The notes under the pieces are model-generated. The model searched no databases. It was not told the DNA's origin and saw only the letters and a program-made list of their open reading frames with translations. A program made the translations under genes and the position numbers. Below are positions 9,718-18,528 of a stretch of DNA of 64,000 bases, piece after piece (within the stretch, counting starts at the first letter, position 1; the number at the start of each line of letters is the position of its first letter). The DNA is from Pseudonocardia sp. DSM 110487. Lineage in GTDB: Bacteria; Actinomycetota; Actinomycetes; Mycobacteriales; Pseudonocardiaceae. The DNA lies in the NCBI RefSeq assembly GCF_019468565.1, contig NZ_CP080521.1, positions 1-64,000 on the forward strand, in the 5' to 3' direction.

Positions 9718-12216
9718 ATGACCGACACCTTGGACCCCACGCTGCCCCCGCCGCCGGAAGGCGACCGCACCGAGCCGGTCGACATCCAGCAGGAGATGCA
9801 GCGCTCCTACATCGACTACGCGATGAGCGTGATCGTTGGCCGGGCGCTGCCCCTGGTCGAGGACGGGCTCAAGCCGGTGCACCGGCGGGTGCTGTACTCG
9901 ATGGGGGAGAACGGCTTCCGGCCGGATCGCTCGTACGTCAAGTGCGCGCGCGTCGTCGGCGAGGTGATGGGTAACTACCACCCGCACGGCGACTCGGCCA
10001 TCTACGACGCCCTCGTCCGGCTCGCCCAGCCCTGGGCGCTGCGGTACCCGCTGATCGACGGGCAGGGCAACTTCGGCTCCCGCGGCAACGACCCAGCTGC
10101 CGCCATGAGGTACACGGAGTGCCGGCTGTCCCCGCTCGCCATGGCGATGCTGCAGGACATCGACGAGGACACCGTCGACCTGGCCGACAACTACGACGGT
10201 AAGACCCAGGAGCCGCTGGTCCTGCCGTCGCGGGTGCCCAACCTGCTGATCAACGGCAGCGTCGGCATCGCCGTCGGCATGGCTACCAACGTCCCGCCGC
10301 ACAACCTGCGCGAGGTCGGCGACGGCGTCGTGTGGGCGCTGGACAACTGGGAGGCCAACGACGAGGAGCTCCTCACCGCGCTCATGCAGCGCATCAAGGG
10401 GCCCGACTTCCCGACCGCGGGCACGATCGTCGGCCGCGACGGGATCGAGCAGGCCTACCGCACCGGCCGCGGCTCGGTGCGGATGCGTGCGGTGGTCGAG
10501 GTCGAGGAGGACGCCAAGGGGCGCACCACCCTCGTGGTCACCGAGCTGCCGTACCAGGTCAACCCGGACAACCTCATCGAGTCGATCGCGCAGCAGCACC
10601 GCGACGGCAAGCTCTCCGGCATCGCCGAGATCAACGACGAGTCGTCCGACCGGGTCGGCATGCGGATCGTCATCACGCTCAAGCGCGACGCCGTCGCCAA
10701 GGTCGTGATCAACAACCTGTACAAGCACACCCAGCTGCAGCAGGGCTTCGGCGTCAACATGCTGGCCATCGTCGACGGTGTGCCGCGCACGCTCCGGCTC
10801 GACCAGATGGTGCGCAACTACATCCGCCACCAGATCGAGGTCATCGTCCGGCGCACCCGCTACCGGCTGCGCAAGGCCGAGGAGCGGGCCCACATCCTGC
10901 GCGGCTACGTCAAGGCGCTCGATGCGCTCGACGAGGTCATCGCGCTGATCCGAGCGTCGGAGACGGTCGACGTCGCTCGCCAGGGTCTGATCGAGCTGCT
11001 CGACGTCGACGAGATCCAGGCCCAGGCGATCCTGGACATGCAGTTGCGGCGGCTCGCCGCGCTGGAACGACAGAAGATCATCGACGAGCTGGCCGAGATC
11101 GAGCGCACGATCGCCGACCTCGAGGACATCCTCGCCCGGCCGGAGCGGCAGCGCACGATCGTGCGCGACGAGCTCATCGAGATCGTCGAGAAGCACGGCG
11201 ACGAGCGGCGCACGAAGATCGTGGCCGACGACGGCGACGTCACCAACGAGGACCTGATCGCGGTCGAAGATGTCGTTGTGACGATTACTCAGACCGGCTA
11301 CGCCAAGCGCACCAAGACCGACCTGTACCGGGCGCAGAAGCGCGGCGGGAAGGGTGTGCAGGGTGCGCAGCTGAAGCAGGACGACATCGTCGCCCACTTC
11401 TTCGTGTGCTCCACGCACGACTGGATGCTGTTCTTCACGAACAAGGGCCGGGTGTATCGCCTCAAGGCATACGAGCTGCCGGAGGCCAACCGCAGCGCTC
11501 GCGGCCAGCACGTGGCCAACCTGCTCGCGTTCCAGCCGGACGAGCACATCGCGCAGGTCATGCAGATCAAGGACTACCAGGCGTCGCCATATCTCGTCCT
11601 TGCGACGAGAAGTGGTCTGGTGAAGAAGTCGCGGCTCACCGACTTCGACTCCAACCGCACCGGCGGCCTGATCGGCATCAACCTGCGCGAGGACGACGAG
11701 CTCGTGGGAGCCGTGCTCTGCTCGGCCACCGACGACCTGCTGCTCGTCTCCGCGGAGGGCCAGTCCATCCGGTTCGCCGCGAGCGACGACGCACTGCGTC
11801 CGATGGGTCGCGCCACGTCCGGCGTGCTGGGCATGCGCTTCAACGAGGGCGACCGGTTGCTGTCGCTCGCCGTGGTGCAGCCGGACACGTTCGTGCTCGT
11901 CGCCACAGCAGGCGGGTACGCCAAGCGCACCCCGATCGAGGACTATCCGGTGCAGGGTCGGGGCGGCAAGGGTGTTCTGACCCTCCAGTACGACCGCCGC
12001 CGTGGCACTCTGGTCGGCGCGCTCATCGTCGGGATCGACGACGAGCTGTACGCGATCACCTCCACCGGAGGGGTGATTCGCACGACCGCCAGGGAGGTCC
12101 GCAAGGCCGGCCGGCAGACGAAGGGGGTCCGCCTGATGAACCTCGGCGAGAGTGCCACGCTTCTCGCGGTGGCGCGCAACGCCGAGGACGACGCGGACGA
12201 CCAGTCGGCCGACTGA
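9718..12216 (+). CDS. gyrA: DNA gyrase subunit A
   Basis: This is the DNA cleavage-rejoining subunit of gyrase. It has 832 residues, a normal actinobacterial length. The catalytic tyrosine is Tyr132 in AAAMRYTECRLS. The quinolone region reads HPHGDSAIYDALV (88-100), with Ser93 and Asp97 at the positions of E. coli Ser83 and Asp87; mycobacteria have Ala at the first. The C-terminal beta-pinwheel carries a GyrA box, QKRGGKGVQG. It starts 48 bp after gyrB, preceded by AGAGAAGGACG. Confidence 0.98.
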   Translation: MTDTLDPTLPPPPEGDRTEPVDIQQEMQRSYIDYAMSVIVGRALPLVEDGLKPVHRRVLYSMGENGFRPDRSYVKCARVVGEVMGNYHPHGDSAIYDALVRLAQPWALRYPLIDGQGNFGSRGNDPAAAMRYTECRLSPLAMAMLQDIDEDTVDLADNYDGKTQEPLVLPSRVPNLLINGSVGIAVGMATNVPPHNLREVGDGVVWALDNWEANDEELLTALMQRIKGPDFPTAGTIVGRDGIEQAYRTGRGSVRMRAVVEVEEDAKGRTTLVVTELPYQVNPDNLIESIAQQHRDGKLSGIAEINDESSDRVGMRIVITLKRDAVAKVVINNLYKHTQLQQGFGVNMLAIVDGVPRTLRLDQMVRNYIRHQIEVIVRRTRYRLRKAEERAHILRGYVKALDALDEVIALIRASETVDVARQGLIELLDVDEIQAQAILDMQLRRLAALERQKIIDELAEIERTIADLEDILARPERQRTIVRDELIEIVEKHGDERRTKIVADDGDVTNEDLIAVEDVVVTITQTGYAKRTKTDLYRAQKRGGKGVQGAQLKQDDIVAHFFVCSTHDWMLFFTNKGRVYRLKAYELPEANRSARGQHVANLLAFQPDEHIAQVMQIKDYQASPYLVLATRSGLVKKSRLTDFDSNRTGGLIGINLREDDELVGAVLCSATDDLLLVSAEGQSIRFAASDDALRPMGRATSGVLGMRFNEGDRLLSLAVVQPDTFVLVATAGGYAKRTPIEDYPVQGRGGKGVLTLQYDRRRGTLVGALIVGIDDELYAITSTGGVIRTTAREVRKAGRQTKGVRLMNLGESATLLAVARNAEDDADDQSAD

Positions 12217-12263
12217 GCTCGCGAGCCGCCCCACCCACCAGTCCCCGAGGAGACGTTCACCTC

Positions 12264-13244
12264 GTGAACGACACGACGAGCACACCGGACGAGTCCGACG
12301 GCCGTGGCCGCGTGGCCACCGGCGAGCAGGCGGCGATCCCGCCGCAGGCGAACGGACAGGCGAACGGAGCGGAGGCCGCGCCCGCTCGGCCCGGCGGTGC
12401 TGCTGGGGCGAACGGGTCGGCTCCCGCGCAGTCCGAGGAGGCGCCCGCCGCCGAGCGGCCGGTGGATCCCACGGGCCCGGATGCGCCCACGGCGCACATC
12501 CAGCTGCCGCGGCCCCACGGGGGAGCCGGCGGCCCGACGGGGGAGGCGCAGGCGGCTTCGGCGCCGGAGGTGCCGGCGGAGGCCTCTTCGCCGGCTCCCG
12601 CGCCCGCTCCGCGTCCGCCGGACCCGGAGCCCGCGCCCGGCCCGATGCCAGGGCCGGGGCCGGAAGCGGCGGCCCCGCCGCCGTGGCACCGGATGTCGGG
12701 GGGCGGTGGAGCCACGGAAGCGCCGCCAGAGCCCTCTCAAGAGGAGCAGGACACCACGCTGCTCGACGAGGGCCCCACCGCGTTCCTCGAGCCGCCGGCG
12801 CACTACGACGAGCAGCGCGCTGGGTCGGGTGGCTCGGCCGACACCGGCAGCTGGTCCACCGTGCGCTCCGTGCGCAACCGGCCACCACGGCAGGCGGCAC
12901 TCCAGCTCAAGCGGCTCGACCCGTGGTCGGCGCTGAAGCTGGGCCTCGTGCTGGCCGTCGTGCTGTTCTTCATCTGGCTGGTGGCGGTCGGCGTGCTCTA
13001 CGGCGCACTCGACGGCATGGGGGTGTGGGACCGGCTCAACGGCACCTACGCCGACCTGGTGTCCGGGGACACCCCCACGGGCAGCCCGCTGATCAGCGCC
13101 GGACGGGTGTTCGGCTTCGCCGCGGTGATCGGGGCGATCAACAGCCTGCTCTTCGCCGTGGCCGTCACGGTGGGCGCGTTCGTCTACAACGTGTCCGCCG
13201 ACCTCGTCGGCGGCATCGAGGTCACCCTCTCGGAGCGGGACTGA
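12264..13244 (+). CDS. DUF3566 transmembrane protein
   Basis: This protein of about 326 residues resembles the conserved membrane protein found after gyrA in mycobacteria (Rv0007 type). The first about 210 residues are Ala/Pro/Gly-rich and probably disordered and cytoplasmic. The C-terminal about 115 residues form the DUF3566 domain. It has one membrane helix (LGLVLAVVLFFIWLVAVGV), a loop with WDRLNGTYADL, and a second (VFGFAAVIGAINSLLFAVAV) followed by FVYNVSADLVGGIEVTLSERD. GTG 12264 follows GAGGAGA at 12246-12252. The molecular function is unknown. Location after gyrA supports the call. Confidence 0.9.
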   Translation: MNDTTSTPDESDGRGRVATGEQAAIPPQANGQANGAEAAPARPGGAAGANGSAPAQSEEAPAAERPVDPTGPDAPTAHIQLPRPHGGAGGPTGEAQAASAPEVPAEASSPAPAPAPRPPDPEPAPGPMPGPGPEAAAPPPWHRMSGGGGATEAPPEPSQEEQDTTLLDEGPTAFLEPPAHYDEQRAGSGGSADTGSWSTVRSVRNRPPRQAALQLKRLDPWSALKLGLVLAVVLFFIWLVAVGVLYGALDGMGVWDRLNGTYADLVSGDTPTGSPLISAGRVFGFAAVIGAINSLLFAVAVTVGAFVYNVSADLVGGIEVTLSERD

Positions 13245-13306
13245 CCCGAGGGGGTATCCGGTTGAAGGCGGCCGGGGGTGCTGCGGTAGCCTCGTCCCCG
13301 GCGCAA

Positions 13307-13380
13307 GGGCCCATAGCTCAGTTGGTTAGAGCGCGTCGCTGATAACGACGAGGTCGCTGGTTCAAATCCAGCTGGGCCCA
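13307..13380 (+). tRNA. tRNA-Ile (GAT anticodon)
   Basis: This is a 74-nt cloverleaf. The acceptor stem is GGGCCCA (13307-13313) with TGGGCCC (13373-13379) plus discriminator A. The D-arm contains AGCTCAGTTGGTTAGAGC. The anticodon GAT is at 13341-13343 within the loop ctGATaa. The T-arm contains GGTTCAAATCC. CCA is not encoded. tRNA-Ile after gyrA is conserved in actinobacteria. Confidence 0.97.
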
Positions 13381-13425
13381 CTTCCCTGAGCTCCACTCCG
13401 GACATCCTTCGGGACAGGTTAGGAC

Positions 13426-13545
13426 GTGATCCTCGTGAAGAAGCTCATCGCCGTGGCAGTCGCTCTCGCCGCGGGCGCCTTCATCTTTTCCAAGGTGCGC
13501 GCCTCCCGCGAGACCGACCTCTGGCACGAGGCCACCAAGAACTGA
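13426..13545 (+). CDS. DLW-39 family small protein
   Basis: This 39-residue protein lies between tRNA-Ile and tRNA-Ala, too short for usual gene callers. It has a positive start (VKKL), one hydrophobic helix (IAVAVALAAGAFIFSKV) and the family-defining polar tail RETDLWHEATKN. It is probably a single-pass membrane peptide. GTG 13426 gives exactly 39 residues, matching the family name, and another GTG three codons later is possible. AGGTTAGGACG precedes it. The function is unknown. Confidence 0.85.
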   Translation: MILVKKLIAVAVALAAGAFIFSKVRASRETDLWHEATKN

Positions 13546-13560
13546 ACCCGGGCGACACCG

Positions 13561-13576
13561 CCCGCTGCTGAGCGGG
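13561..13576 (+). terminator. Small GC-rich hairpin before tRNA-Ala
   Basis: CCCGCT-gctg-AGCGGG forms a 6-bp stem with a 4-nt loop, 15 bases after the DLW-39 stop. There is no T-tract, so termination is only a possibility. Confidence 0.35.
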
Positions 13577-13595
13577 TAACGTCCCCGTTCAGCCA

Positions 13596-13668
13596 GGGGA
13601 CGTAGCTCAATTGGCAGAGCACCGCCTTTGCAAGGCGGGGGTTAGGGGTTCGATTCCCCTCGTCTCCA
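13596..13668 (+). tRNA. tRNA-Ala (TGC anticodon)
   Basis: This is a 73-nt cloverleaf. GGGGACG (13596-13602) pairs with CGTCTCC, followed by A13668. The D-arm contains TAGCTCAATTGGCAGAGC. The anticodon TGC is at 13629-13631 in ctTGCaa. The T-arm contains GGTTCGATTCC. CCA is not encoded. Confidence 0.97.
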
Positions 13669-13686
13669 CGCTCGGGCGAACCCTGC

Positions 13687-13777
13687 TCGCGGAGAGCGTT
13701 CGCCCTGTCGCGTGTCGGGTTTCCTCTGGGGGCCAAGCCCCCAGACCCCCGGCCGGGGGCTCCGCCCCCGGAACCCC
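13687..13777 (+). repeat. tRNA-linked GC-rich repeat with two hairpins, copy 1
   Basis: The unit begins TCGCGGAG and contains the hairpins CTGGGGGC-caa-GCCCCCAG (13726-13744) and CCGGGGGC-tcc-GCCCCCGG (13753-13771), joined by acccccgg. A closely similar unit follows tRNA-Leu at 40171-40265. The rest of 13669-13961 has no gene I can support. Confidence 0.8.
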
Positions 13778-13961
13778 GATCTCGCGGAGGGCGCTCGCCT
13801 ACCTCTCGACCACCTTGTCCGAGCGTTCGTCGCGGTCCTCGCGGTAGCTGTGGGCTGTGCGAGGTCATCACGTGGCGCGCAAACCGGGCGGTCGCGGTCA
13901 CGGCGGCGGCGGTTCCGGTTTGTCCAAGCCCTCCGGGGCGCGCCGCTGTCATCCTGGCCTG

Positions 13962-14315
13962 GTGATCAAAAGAATCGTCGCTTACGCCGATGGAGACGAC
14001 CTCGCCGCCTCCCGGGACTTCTACGTCGAGGTTCTCGGGTTCGAGGTTGCGATGGAAGATCCGATCCTTGGCGTCACCTCGCCGACGAACCCCACGGCTC
14101 AGGTCCTCATCCCTCCACGCGGGATGGAGAACCCTCCGCCACGTTTCGGGGTCGACCTCGGCGACCCGCACGCGGTTGACGCCGCGCATGCCGAGGTTGT
14201 CCGGCGTGGACTGCGCGTCGTGTACCCGCTCACCAACGAGCCATGGGGTGTCCGTCGCTTCTTCATGGAAGATCCCAGTGGCACCGTGATCAACGTGCTC
14301 GCTCACCTGTCCTGA
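13962..14315 (+). CDS. VOC (glyoxalase/bleomycin-resistance fold) protein
   Basis: This 117-residue single-domain protein has the beta-alpha-beta-beta-beta pattern of the vicinal oxygen chelate superfamily: DDLAASRDFYVEVLGFEVAM at the start and FFMEDPSGTVINVLAHL at the end. The superfamily includes dioxygenases, glyoxalases and drug-binding resistance proteins, and the substrate cannot be read here. The frame extends to 13857, but GTG 13962 gives a normal domain start (MIKRIVAYADG). It converges with the kinase gene at 14327, with an 11-bp gap. Confidence 0.8.
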   Translation: MIKRIVAYADGDDLAASRDFYVEVLGFEVAMEDPILGVTSPTNPTAQVLIPPRGMENPPPRFGVDLGDPHAVDAAHAEVVRRGLRVVYPLTNEPWGVRRFFMEDPSGTVINVLAHLS

Positions 14316-14326
14316 TCCGGACGCCG

Positions 14327-15094
14327 TCACGACCAGGTCAGTGGGTCCAGGTGGAGGTAGAACCGCATCCGGTCGGGGTCGACGCGCTCCGGGCCGTAGA
14401 GGTCGGCCAGTAGGCGGTCCGCTCGGGGCTCGTCGTCGCCTTCCCAGGTCTCGCTCGCGTTGGCCTGCAGCAGGGACAGGTCGGCGTGGCGGTCTGCTGT
14501 GCCGAGGCGGCCGAGGTCGATCAGGCCCGTGCAGGTCAGCGTGTCCGGGTCGACCATGAAGTTCGGCAGGCACGCGTCTCCGTGGCAGACCACCAGGTCC
14601 TTCGACTCCTGAGCGAGGCGCTCGTCGAGCTGGGTGCGCAGGTCGGCCAGCAGCTCGGTGTGCGGCCGGCCGTGCTGGTCCTCGGTGAGGAAGTCGGGGA
14701 TGACGGCGTCACGGCGGACCACGTCCTCCGCGATCCGGAACATCGTTCCCAGAGTCCGCTCGAACGGGCAGTCCGCCGCCGGGAGCTCATGCAATCGGCG
14801 CAGCATGCCGACGAGGGCCGGCCACGCGCGCAGCAGCGTGTTCGAGTCCAGCTCGCTCGCCGGGACACCCGGAACCGTCGTCATCACCAGGCGGGCGCCG
14901 GCATCGGACGTCGACCAGTCCACGACGGACGGACCCGGGATGCCGGTGCCGGCCAGCCACTCGATCCGCAGGCGCTCTTCGAGCAGGTCGTCGACGCCGC
15001 CCGATGCCACGTGTTTCGCGATCAGCGCTCCGTCGTCGCGCCGGAACACCTGGGCGCGGGACTCGCCGGTCGCGATGGGACTCCACTCAGGCAC
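14327..15094 (-). CDS. Aminoglycoside phosphotransferase, APH(3'')-like
   Basis: This 255-residue kinase-fold protein has the APH catalytic loop VVCHGDACLPNFMVDPDTL and the metal-binding segment CTGLIDLGRLGTADRHADLSLL. It also has the N-terminal nucleotide region GESRAQVFRRDDGALIAKHV. The segments WLAGTGIPGPSVVDW, PGVPASEL and the ending MRFYLHLDPLTWS closely resemble remembered streptomycin 3''-phosphotransferases of the StrA/APH(3'')-I class. The likely reaction is ATP-dependent O-phosphorylation of streptomycin or a related cyclitol glycoside. GTG 15094 (MPEWSPIATGES) was preferred over a 5' extension of unnatural composition. It is probably a resident chromosomal gene. Confidence 0.82.
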   Translation of the reverse strand: MPEWSPIATGESRAQVFRRDDGALIAKHVASGGVDDLLEERLRIEWLAGTGIPGPSVVDWSTSDAGARLVMTTVPGVPASELDSNTLLRAWPALVGMLRRLHELPAADCPFERTLGTMFRIAEDVVRRDAVIPDFLTEDQHGRPHTELLADLRTQLDERLAQESKDLVVCHGDACLPNFMVDPDTLTCTGLIDLGRLGTADRHADLSLLQANASETWEGDDEPRADRLLADLYGPERVDPDRMRFYLHLDPLTWS

Positions 15095-15192
15095 GGCGCC
15101 AGTCTTCCCTATGGTGATCAACTGTGACCGACGGTCCGCACGCGACGACTCCCCGGAGCAGCGAGTCGGTGGACGGGAGCACCGGCGCATAG

Positions 15193-16911
15193 TCAGTGGA
15201 TGGCGGGCTCCGGGGCGCCGGATCCGGCGAGGAAGTCGAAGTCGCACCCCTGGTCGGCCTGCGTGACGTGCCGGGCGAACATCGCGCCGTACCCACGCGC
15301 CGGCGGCGGCGCGGGCGGGCGCCACGCTTCCCGGCGGGTCGCGAGCTCCTCGTCCGGCACGAGCAGGTCCAGGCGGCGGCCGGGCACGTCCAGCCGGACG
15401 AGGTCGCCGTCGCGGACGAGGGCGAGCGGGCCGCGCGCCGCCGACTCAGGCGCGACGTGGAGCACGCAGGTTCCGAAGCTCGTACCGCTCATCCGGGCGT
15501 CGGAGATGCGGACCATGTCGGTCACCCCGGCGCGCAGCAGCTTCTTCGGGATCGGCAGCTGGCCCCACTCGGGCATGCCGGGGCCGCCGATCGGGCCGGC
15601 TCCGCGCAGCACGAGCACGGAGTCCGCGTCGACGTCGAGGTCGTCGGCGTCGATGCGGGCGGCGAGGTCGTCGTAGTCGTCGAACACCACGGCGCGCCCG
15701 GTGTGCTGGAGCAGGTGCGGGCTGGCGGCCGACGTCTTGAGCACACAGCCGTCCGGGGCGAGGCTGCCGCGCAGCACGACGAGCGCGCCTTCCGGGAAGA
15801 GCGCGCGGTCGCGGCTGCGGATGACGTCCGCGTCGTGCGTCACAGCACCTGCGATGTTCTCCCCGATGGTCGTGCCGGCGACGGTGCGGGCATCCGGGTC
15901 CAGCAGGTCGCCCAGCTCGACCATCAGGGCACGCAGGCCGCCCGCGTCGTGGAAGTCGGCCATGAGGTGTGCGCCGGACGGGCGGATGTTCGCGAGGACG
16001 GGCGTGCGCCGGGAGACTGCGTCGAAGTCGTCGAGCGACAGCTTCACCCCCGCGCGGCCTGCCATCGCGACCAGGTGGATCACCGAGTTGGTCGAGCCGC
16101 CCAGCGCCATCACCACCGTGACGGCGTTCGTGAAGGCGGCGGCCATGAGTACCTGGCCGGGCCGCAGGTCCTCCCACACCATGTCCACGATCCGGCGTCC
16201 GGTCGCCACCGCCATCCGGGCGTGGCCGGAGAACGCGGCCGGCACCGACGATGCGCCGGGCAGGGTCAGGCCGAGCGCCTCCGCCGCCGCCGTCATCGTG
16301 CTGGCCGTACCCATCGTCATGCAGTGCCCCGGGGAGCGGGCGATGCCACCCTCGATAGCGCGCCAGTCCTCGTCGGAGATCGTGCCGGCGCGCTTGCGGT
16401 CCCAGTACTTCCAGGTGTCCGAGCCACTGCCGAGCACCTCGGTGCCCCAACGGCCGGGCAGCATCGGGCCCGCCGGCAGGAACACGAACGGGAGCCCCAT
16501 GCTCGTCGCGCCCATCACGAGGCCCGGCGTGGTCTTGTCGCAGCCGCCCATCAGCACCGCCCCGTCGACGGGGTGGGAGCGCAGCAGCTCCTCGGCCTCC
16601 ATCGCGAGCATGTTGCGGTAGAGCATCGTGGTCGGCTTCTGGAACGGCTCCGACAGCGACATCGCCGGCAGCTCCACCGGGAACCCGCCCGCCTGCCACA
16701 CCCCGCGCTTGACCTCCTCGGCCCGCTCCCGGAAGTGCGTGTGGCAGGGGTTGAGCTCGCTCCAGGTGTTGAGGATGCCGATCACCGGCCGGCCGGTGTA
16801 CTCCTCGGCGTCGTAGCCCATCTGCTGCGCACGGGACCGGTGTCCGAAAGACCGTAGGTCGCTGGCTCCGAACCAGCGGTGGCTGCGCAGCTCCTCCGGC
16901 GCCCGCCTCAC
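15193..16911 (-). CDS. IlvD/Edd family dehydratase, sugar-acid type
   Basis: This 572-residue enzyme removes water from a polyhydroxy acid to give a 2-keto-3-deoxy acid. Cys56 (NPCHTH), Cys124 (GGCDKTTPG) and Cys197 (PGHCMTMG) have the spacing I recall for the [2Fe-2S] ligands of L-arabinonate dehydratase. CDKTTPG, rather than the CDKNMPG of IlvD, points to sugar acids. RISDARMSGTSFGT holds the expected catalytic serine. The start GTG overlaps the stop of the ThDP gene by 4 bases (GTGA), so the two are coupled. The exact substrate (pentonate or hexonate) is unknown. Confidence 0.85.
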   Translation of the reverse strand: MRRAPEELRSHRWFGASDLRSFGHRSRAQQMGYDAEEYTGRPVIGILNTWSELNPCHTHFRERAEEVKRGVWQAGGFPVELPAMSLSEPFQKPTTMLYRNMLAMEAEELLRSHPVDGAVLMGGCDKTTPGLVMGATSMGLPFVFLPAGPMLPGRWGTEVLGSGSDTWKYWDRKRAGTISDEDWRAIEGGIARSPGHCMTMGTASTMTAAAEALGLTLPGASSVPAAFSGHARMAVATGRRIVDMVWEDLRPGQVLMAAAFTNAVTVVMALGGSTNSVIHLVAMAGRAGVKLSLDDFDAVSRRTPVLANIRPSGAHLMADFHDAGGLRALMVELGDLLDPDARTVAGTTIGENIAGAVTHDADVIRSRDRALFPEGALVVLRGSLAPDGCVLKTSAASPHLLQHTGRAVVFDDYDDLAARIDADDLDVDADSVLVLRGAGPIGGPGMPEWGQLPIPKKLLRAGVTDMVRISDARMSGTSFGTCVLHVAPESAARGPLALVRDGDLVRLDVPGRRLDLLVPDEELATRREAWRPPAPPPARGYGAMFARHVTQADQGCDFDFLAGSGAPEPAIH

Positions 16912-18512
16912 ACCGGCACCCGCTCGAGCAGGCCGGCGAGCGTCGCCGTCGGCGTGATGATGTCCGGATCGGTCCGGACTGCCACCACCGCAGGCCGCCC
17001 GCCGGTGACGGCGCGGTGCAGCGCGTCGTCCAGCTCTCCCGCCTCGGTCACGCCGTACGCGGCGGCCCCCAACCCCTCGGCCCACCGCACGAGGTCGACG
17101 TCGCCGATGTCGACGCCCGAGGTACGACCCAGGTCACGAGCCTGGTGCATCGCGATCGTCCCGTACATGCCGTTCTGCAGCACGAGCACGACGACGGGCA
17201 CGCCGATCCGCACCGCGGTCTCGATCTCATGGCCGGTCATGAGGACACCGCCGTCACCGACCACCGCCACGGCGGTGCGCTCCGGTGCGGCCGCCGCGGC
17301 GGCGACCGCGGAAGGCACGGCGTAGCCCATCGCGCCGTTCACGGGCGCGAGCTGGGTGGTGGTGGGCGGGAAGCGCCAGTAGCGGTGCAGGAAGGCGGCG
17401 AAGTTGCCTGCGTCGTTGGTGACGATCCCGTCGACGGGGAGGTGCCGGTGCAGGGCGGCGATCACGGCGGCCGGGTGCACGCCCCCGTCGGCGTCGACGG
17501 CGGGGAGCGTCGACCAGTCATCGACGGCCGAGTGCACCGGCGTCCAGTCCACCTCGCGCGCTGGTCCGTCCCAGCGCGCGAGCGCCGCCAGCACGTCGGC
17601 CGGATCGGCGTCGATCCCGCCGTGGCCGTACCGGCCGATCGGGACGACCTCGCATCCGGGCGCCGGCAGCCCGTACCGCTGGGTAGTGACCTCGTCGAGC
17701 CGGGTGCCGATGACGAGCAGCAGGTCCGCGCCCGCCACGGCATCGACGGTGGCGTCCGGGGTCGCCAGCGCGAGGTGGCCCAGGAAGTTCGGGTGGTCCA
17801 CCGGGAAGGCGTCCTGGCGGCGGAACGACGTGCAGACGCCGATGCCGAAGCGTTCTGCCGCGGCCACGAGCCGGTCGCGGGCCGGGCGGGCCCCTTCCCC
17901 GGCGATGGCGACCGGCCGGCGCGCGGCGAGCAGGCGGCCCGCCAGCTCCTCGACGGCGGCGGTGTCCGTGCCGGCCGGCTCCGCGACCGGCGGCGCCACA
18001 GCGCCCGAGAACTCGGCGTCCACGAAGTCGCTCGGGATCGCGATCGCCACCGGGCCCGGGCGGCCGGACATCGCGATCCGCCAACCCTCGGCGACGAGGC
18101 CGGGCACGTCCTCGGCGCGTTCTGCCGTGACGGCCCACTTGGTGATCGGGCCGTAGAACGCGGTGAGGTCGACCTCCTGGAAGGCCTCGCGCCCGCGCAG
18201 GTGTGAGTCGACCTGCCCGAGTAGCACGATCATGGGCGTCGAGTCCTGGTGGGCGGTGTGCACGCCGATCGCGAGGTTCGACGCACCGGGGCCGCGGCTC
18301 GCCATGGCCACGGCGGGAACGCCCGTCAACCGGGCGTCGGCGTCGGCCATGAACGCCGCACCGGATTCATGTCGCACCGACACCAACTGGAGTCCGGGAT
18401 GCCGGTCGACCTCGTCGATCAGGCTGAGGAACGACTCCCCTGGCACGGTGTAGAAGCGGCGGGCGCCCGCTTCGGCGAGCAGGTCGGCCACTGCTGCGGC
18501 GACGGTCGTCAC
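16908..18512 (-). CDS. Thiamine diphosphate-dependent enzyme (acetolactate synthase/2-keto acid decarboxylase family)
   Basis: The 534-residue protein has the three-domain ThDP layout. The Pyr domain carries the cofactor-activating Glu49 in VRHESGAAFMADA. A central Rossmann-like domain follows. The PP domain has the metal/ThDP motif GDGGVLMTGHE with Asp420 and Asn447 (VLQNGMYG). Overall it resembles large acetolactate-synthase-like and benzoylformate-decarboxylase-like proteins rather than true IlvB, and no IlvN partner is nearby. GTG 18512 has AAAGGAA upstream. It lies between the transporter and the dehydratase in one leftward operon, so it probably acts on the keto acid produced there. Confidence 0.83.
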   Translation of the reverse strand: MTTVAAAVADLLAEAGARRFYTVPGESFLSLIDEVDRHPGLQLVSVRHESGAAFMADADARLTGVPAVAMASRGPGASNLAIGVHTAHQDSTPMIVLLGQVDSHLRGREAFQEVDLTAFYGPITKWAVTAERAEDVPGLVAEGWRIAMSGRPGPVAIAIPSDFVDAEFSGAVAPPVAEPAGTDTAAVEELAGRLLAARRPVAIAGEGARPARDRLVAAAERFGIGVCTSFRRQDAFPVDHPNFLGHLALATPDATVDAVAGADLLLVIGTRLDEVTTQRYGLPAPGCEVVPIGRYGHGGIDADPADVLAALARWDGPAREVDWTPVHSAVDDWSTLPAVDADGGVHPAAVIAALHRHLPVDGIVTNDAGNFAAFLHRYWRFPPTTTQLAPVNGAMGYAVPSAVAAAAAAPERTAVAVVGDGGVLMTGHEIETAVRIGVPVVVLVLQNGMYGTIAMHQARDLGRTSGVDIGDVDLVRWAEGLGAAAYGVTEAGELDDALHRAVTGGRPAVVAVRTDPDIITPTATLAGLLERVPV

Positions 18513-18528
18513 TCATGGTTCCTTTCGA

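Noticed and set aside
10332..12263. Long upstream extension of the DUF3566 frame inside gyrA
   Set aside because: The extension lies out of frame within gyrA and is Arg/Gly-rich; the real start is GTG 12264 with a ribosome site.
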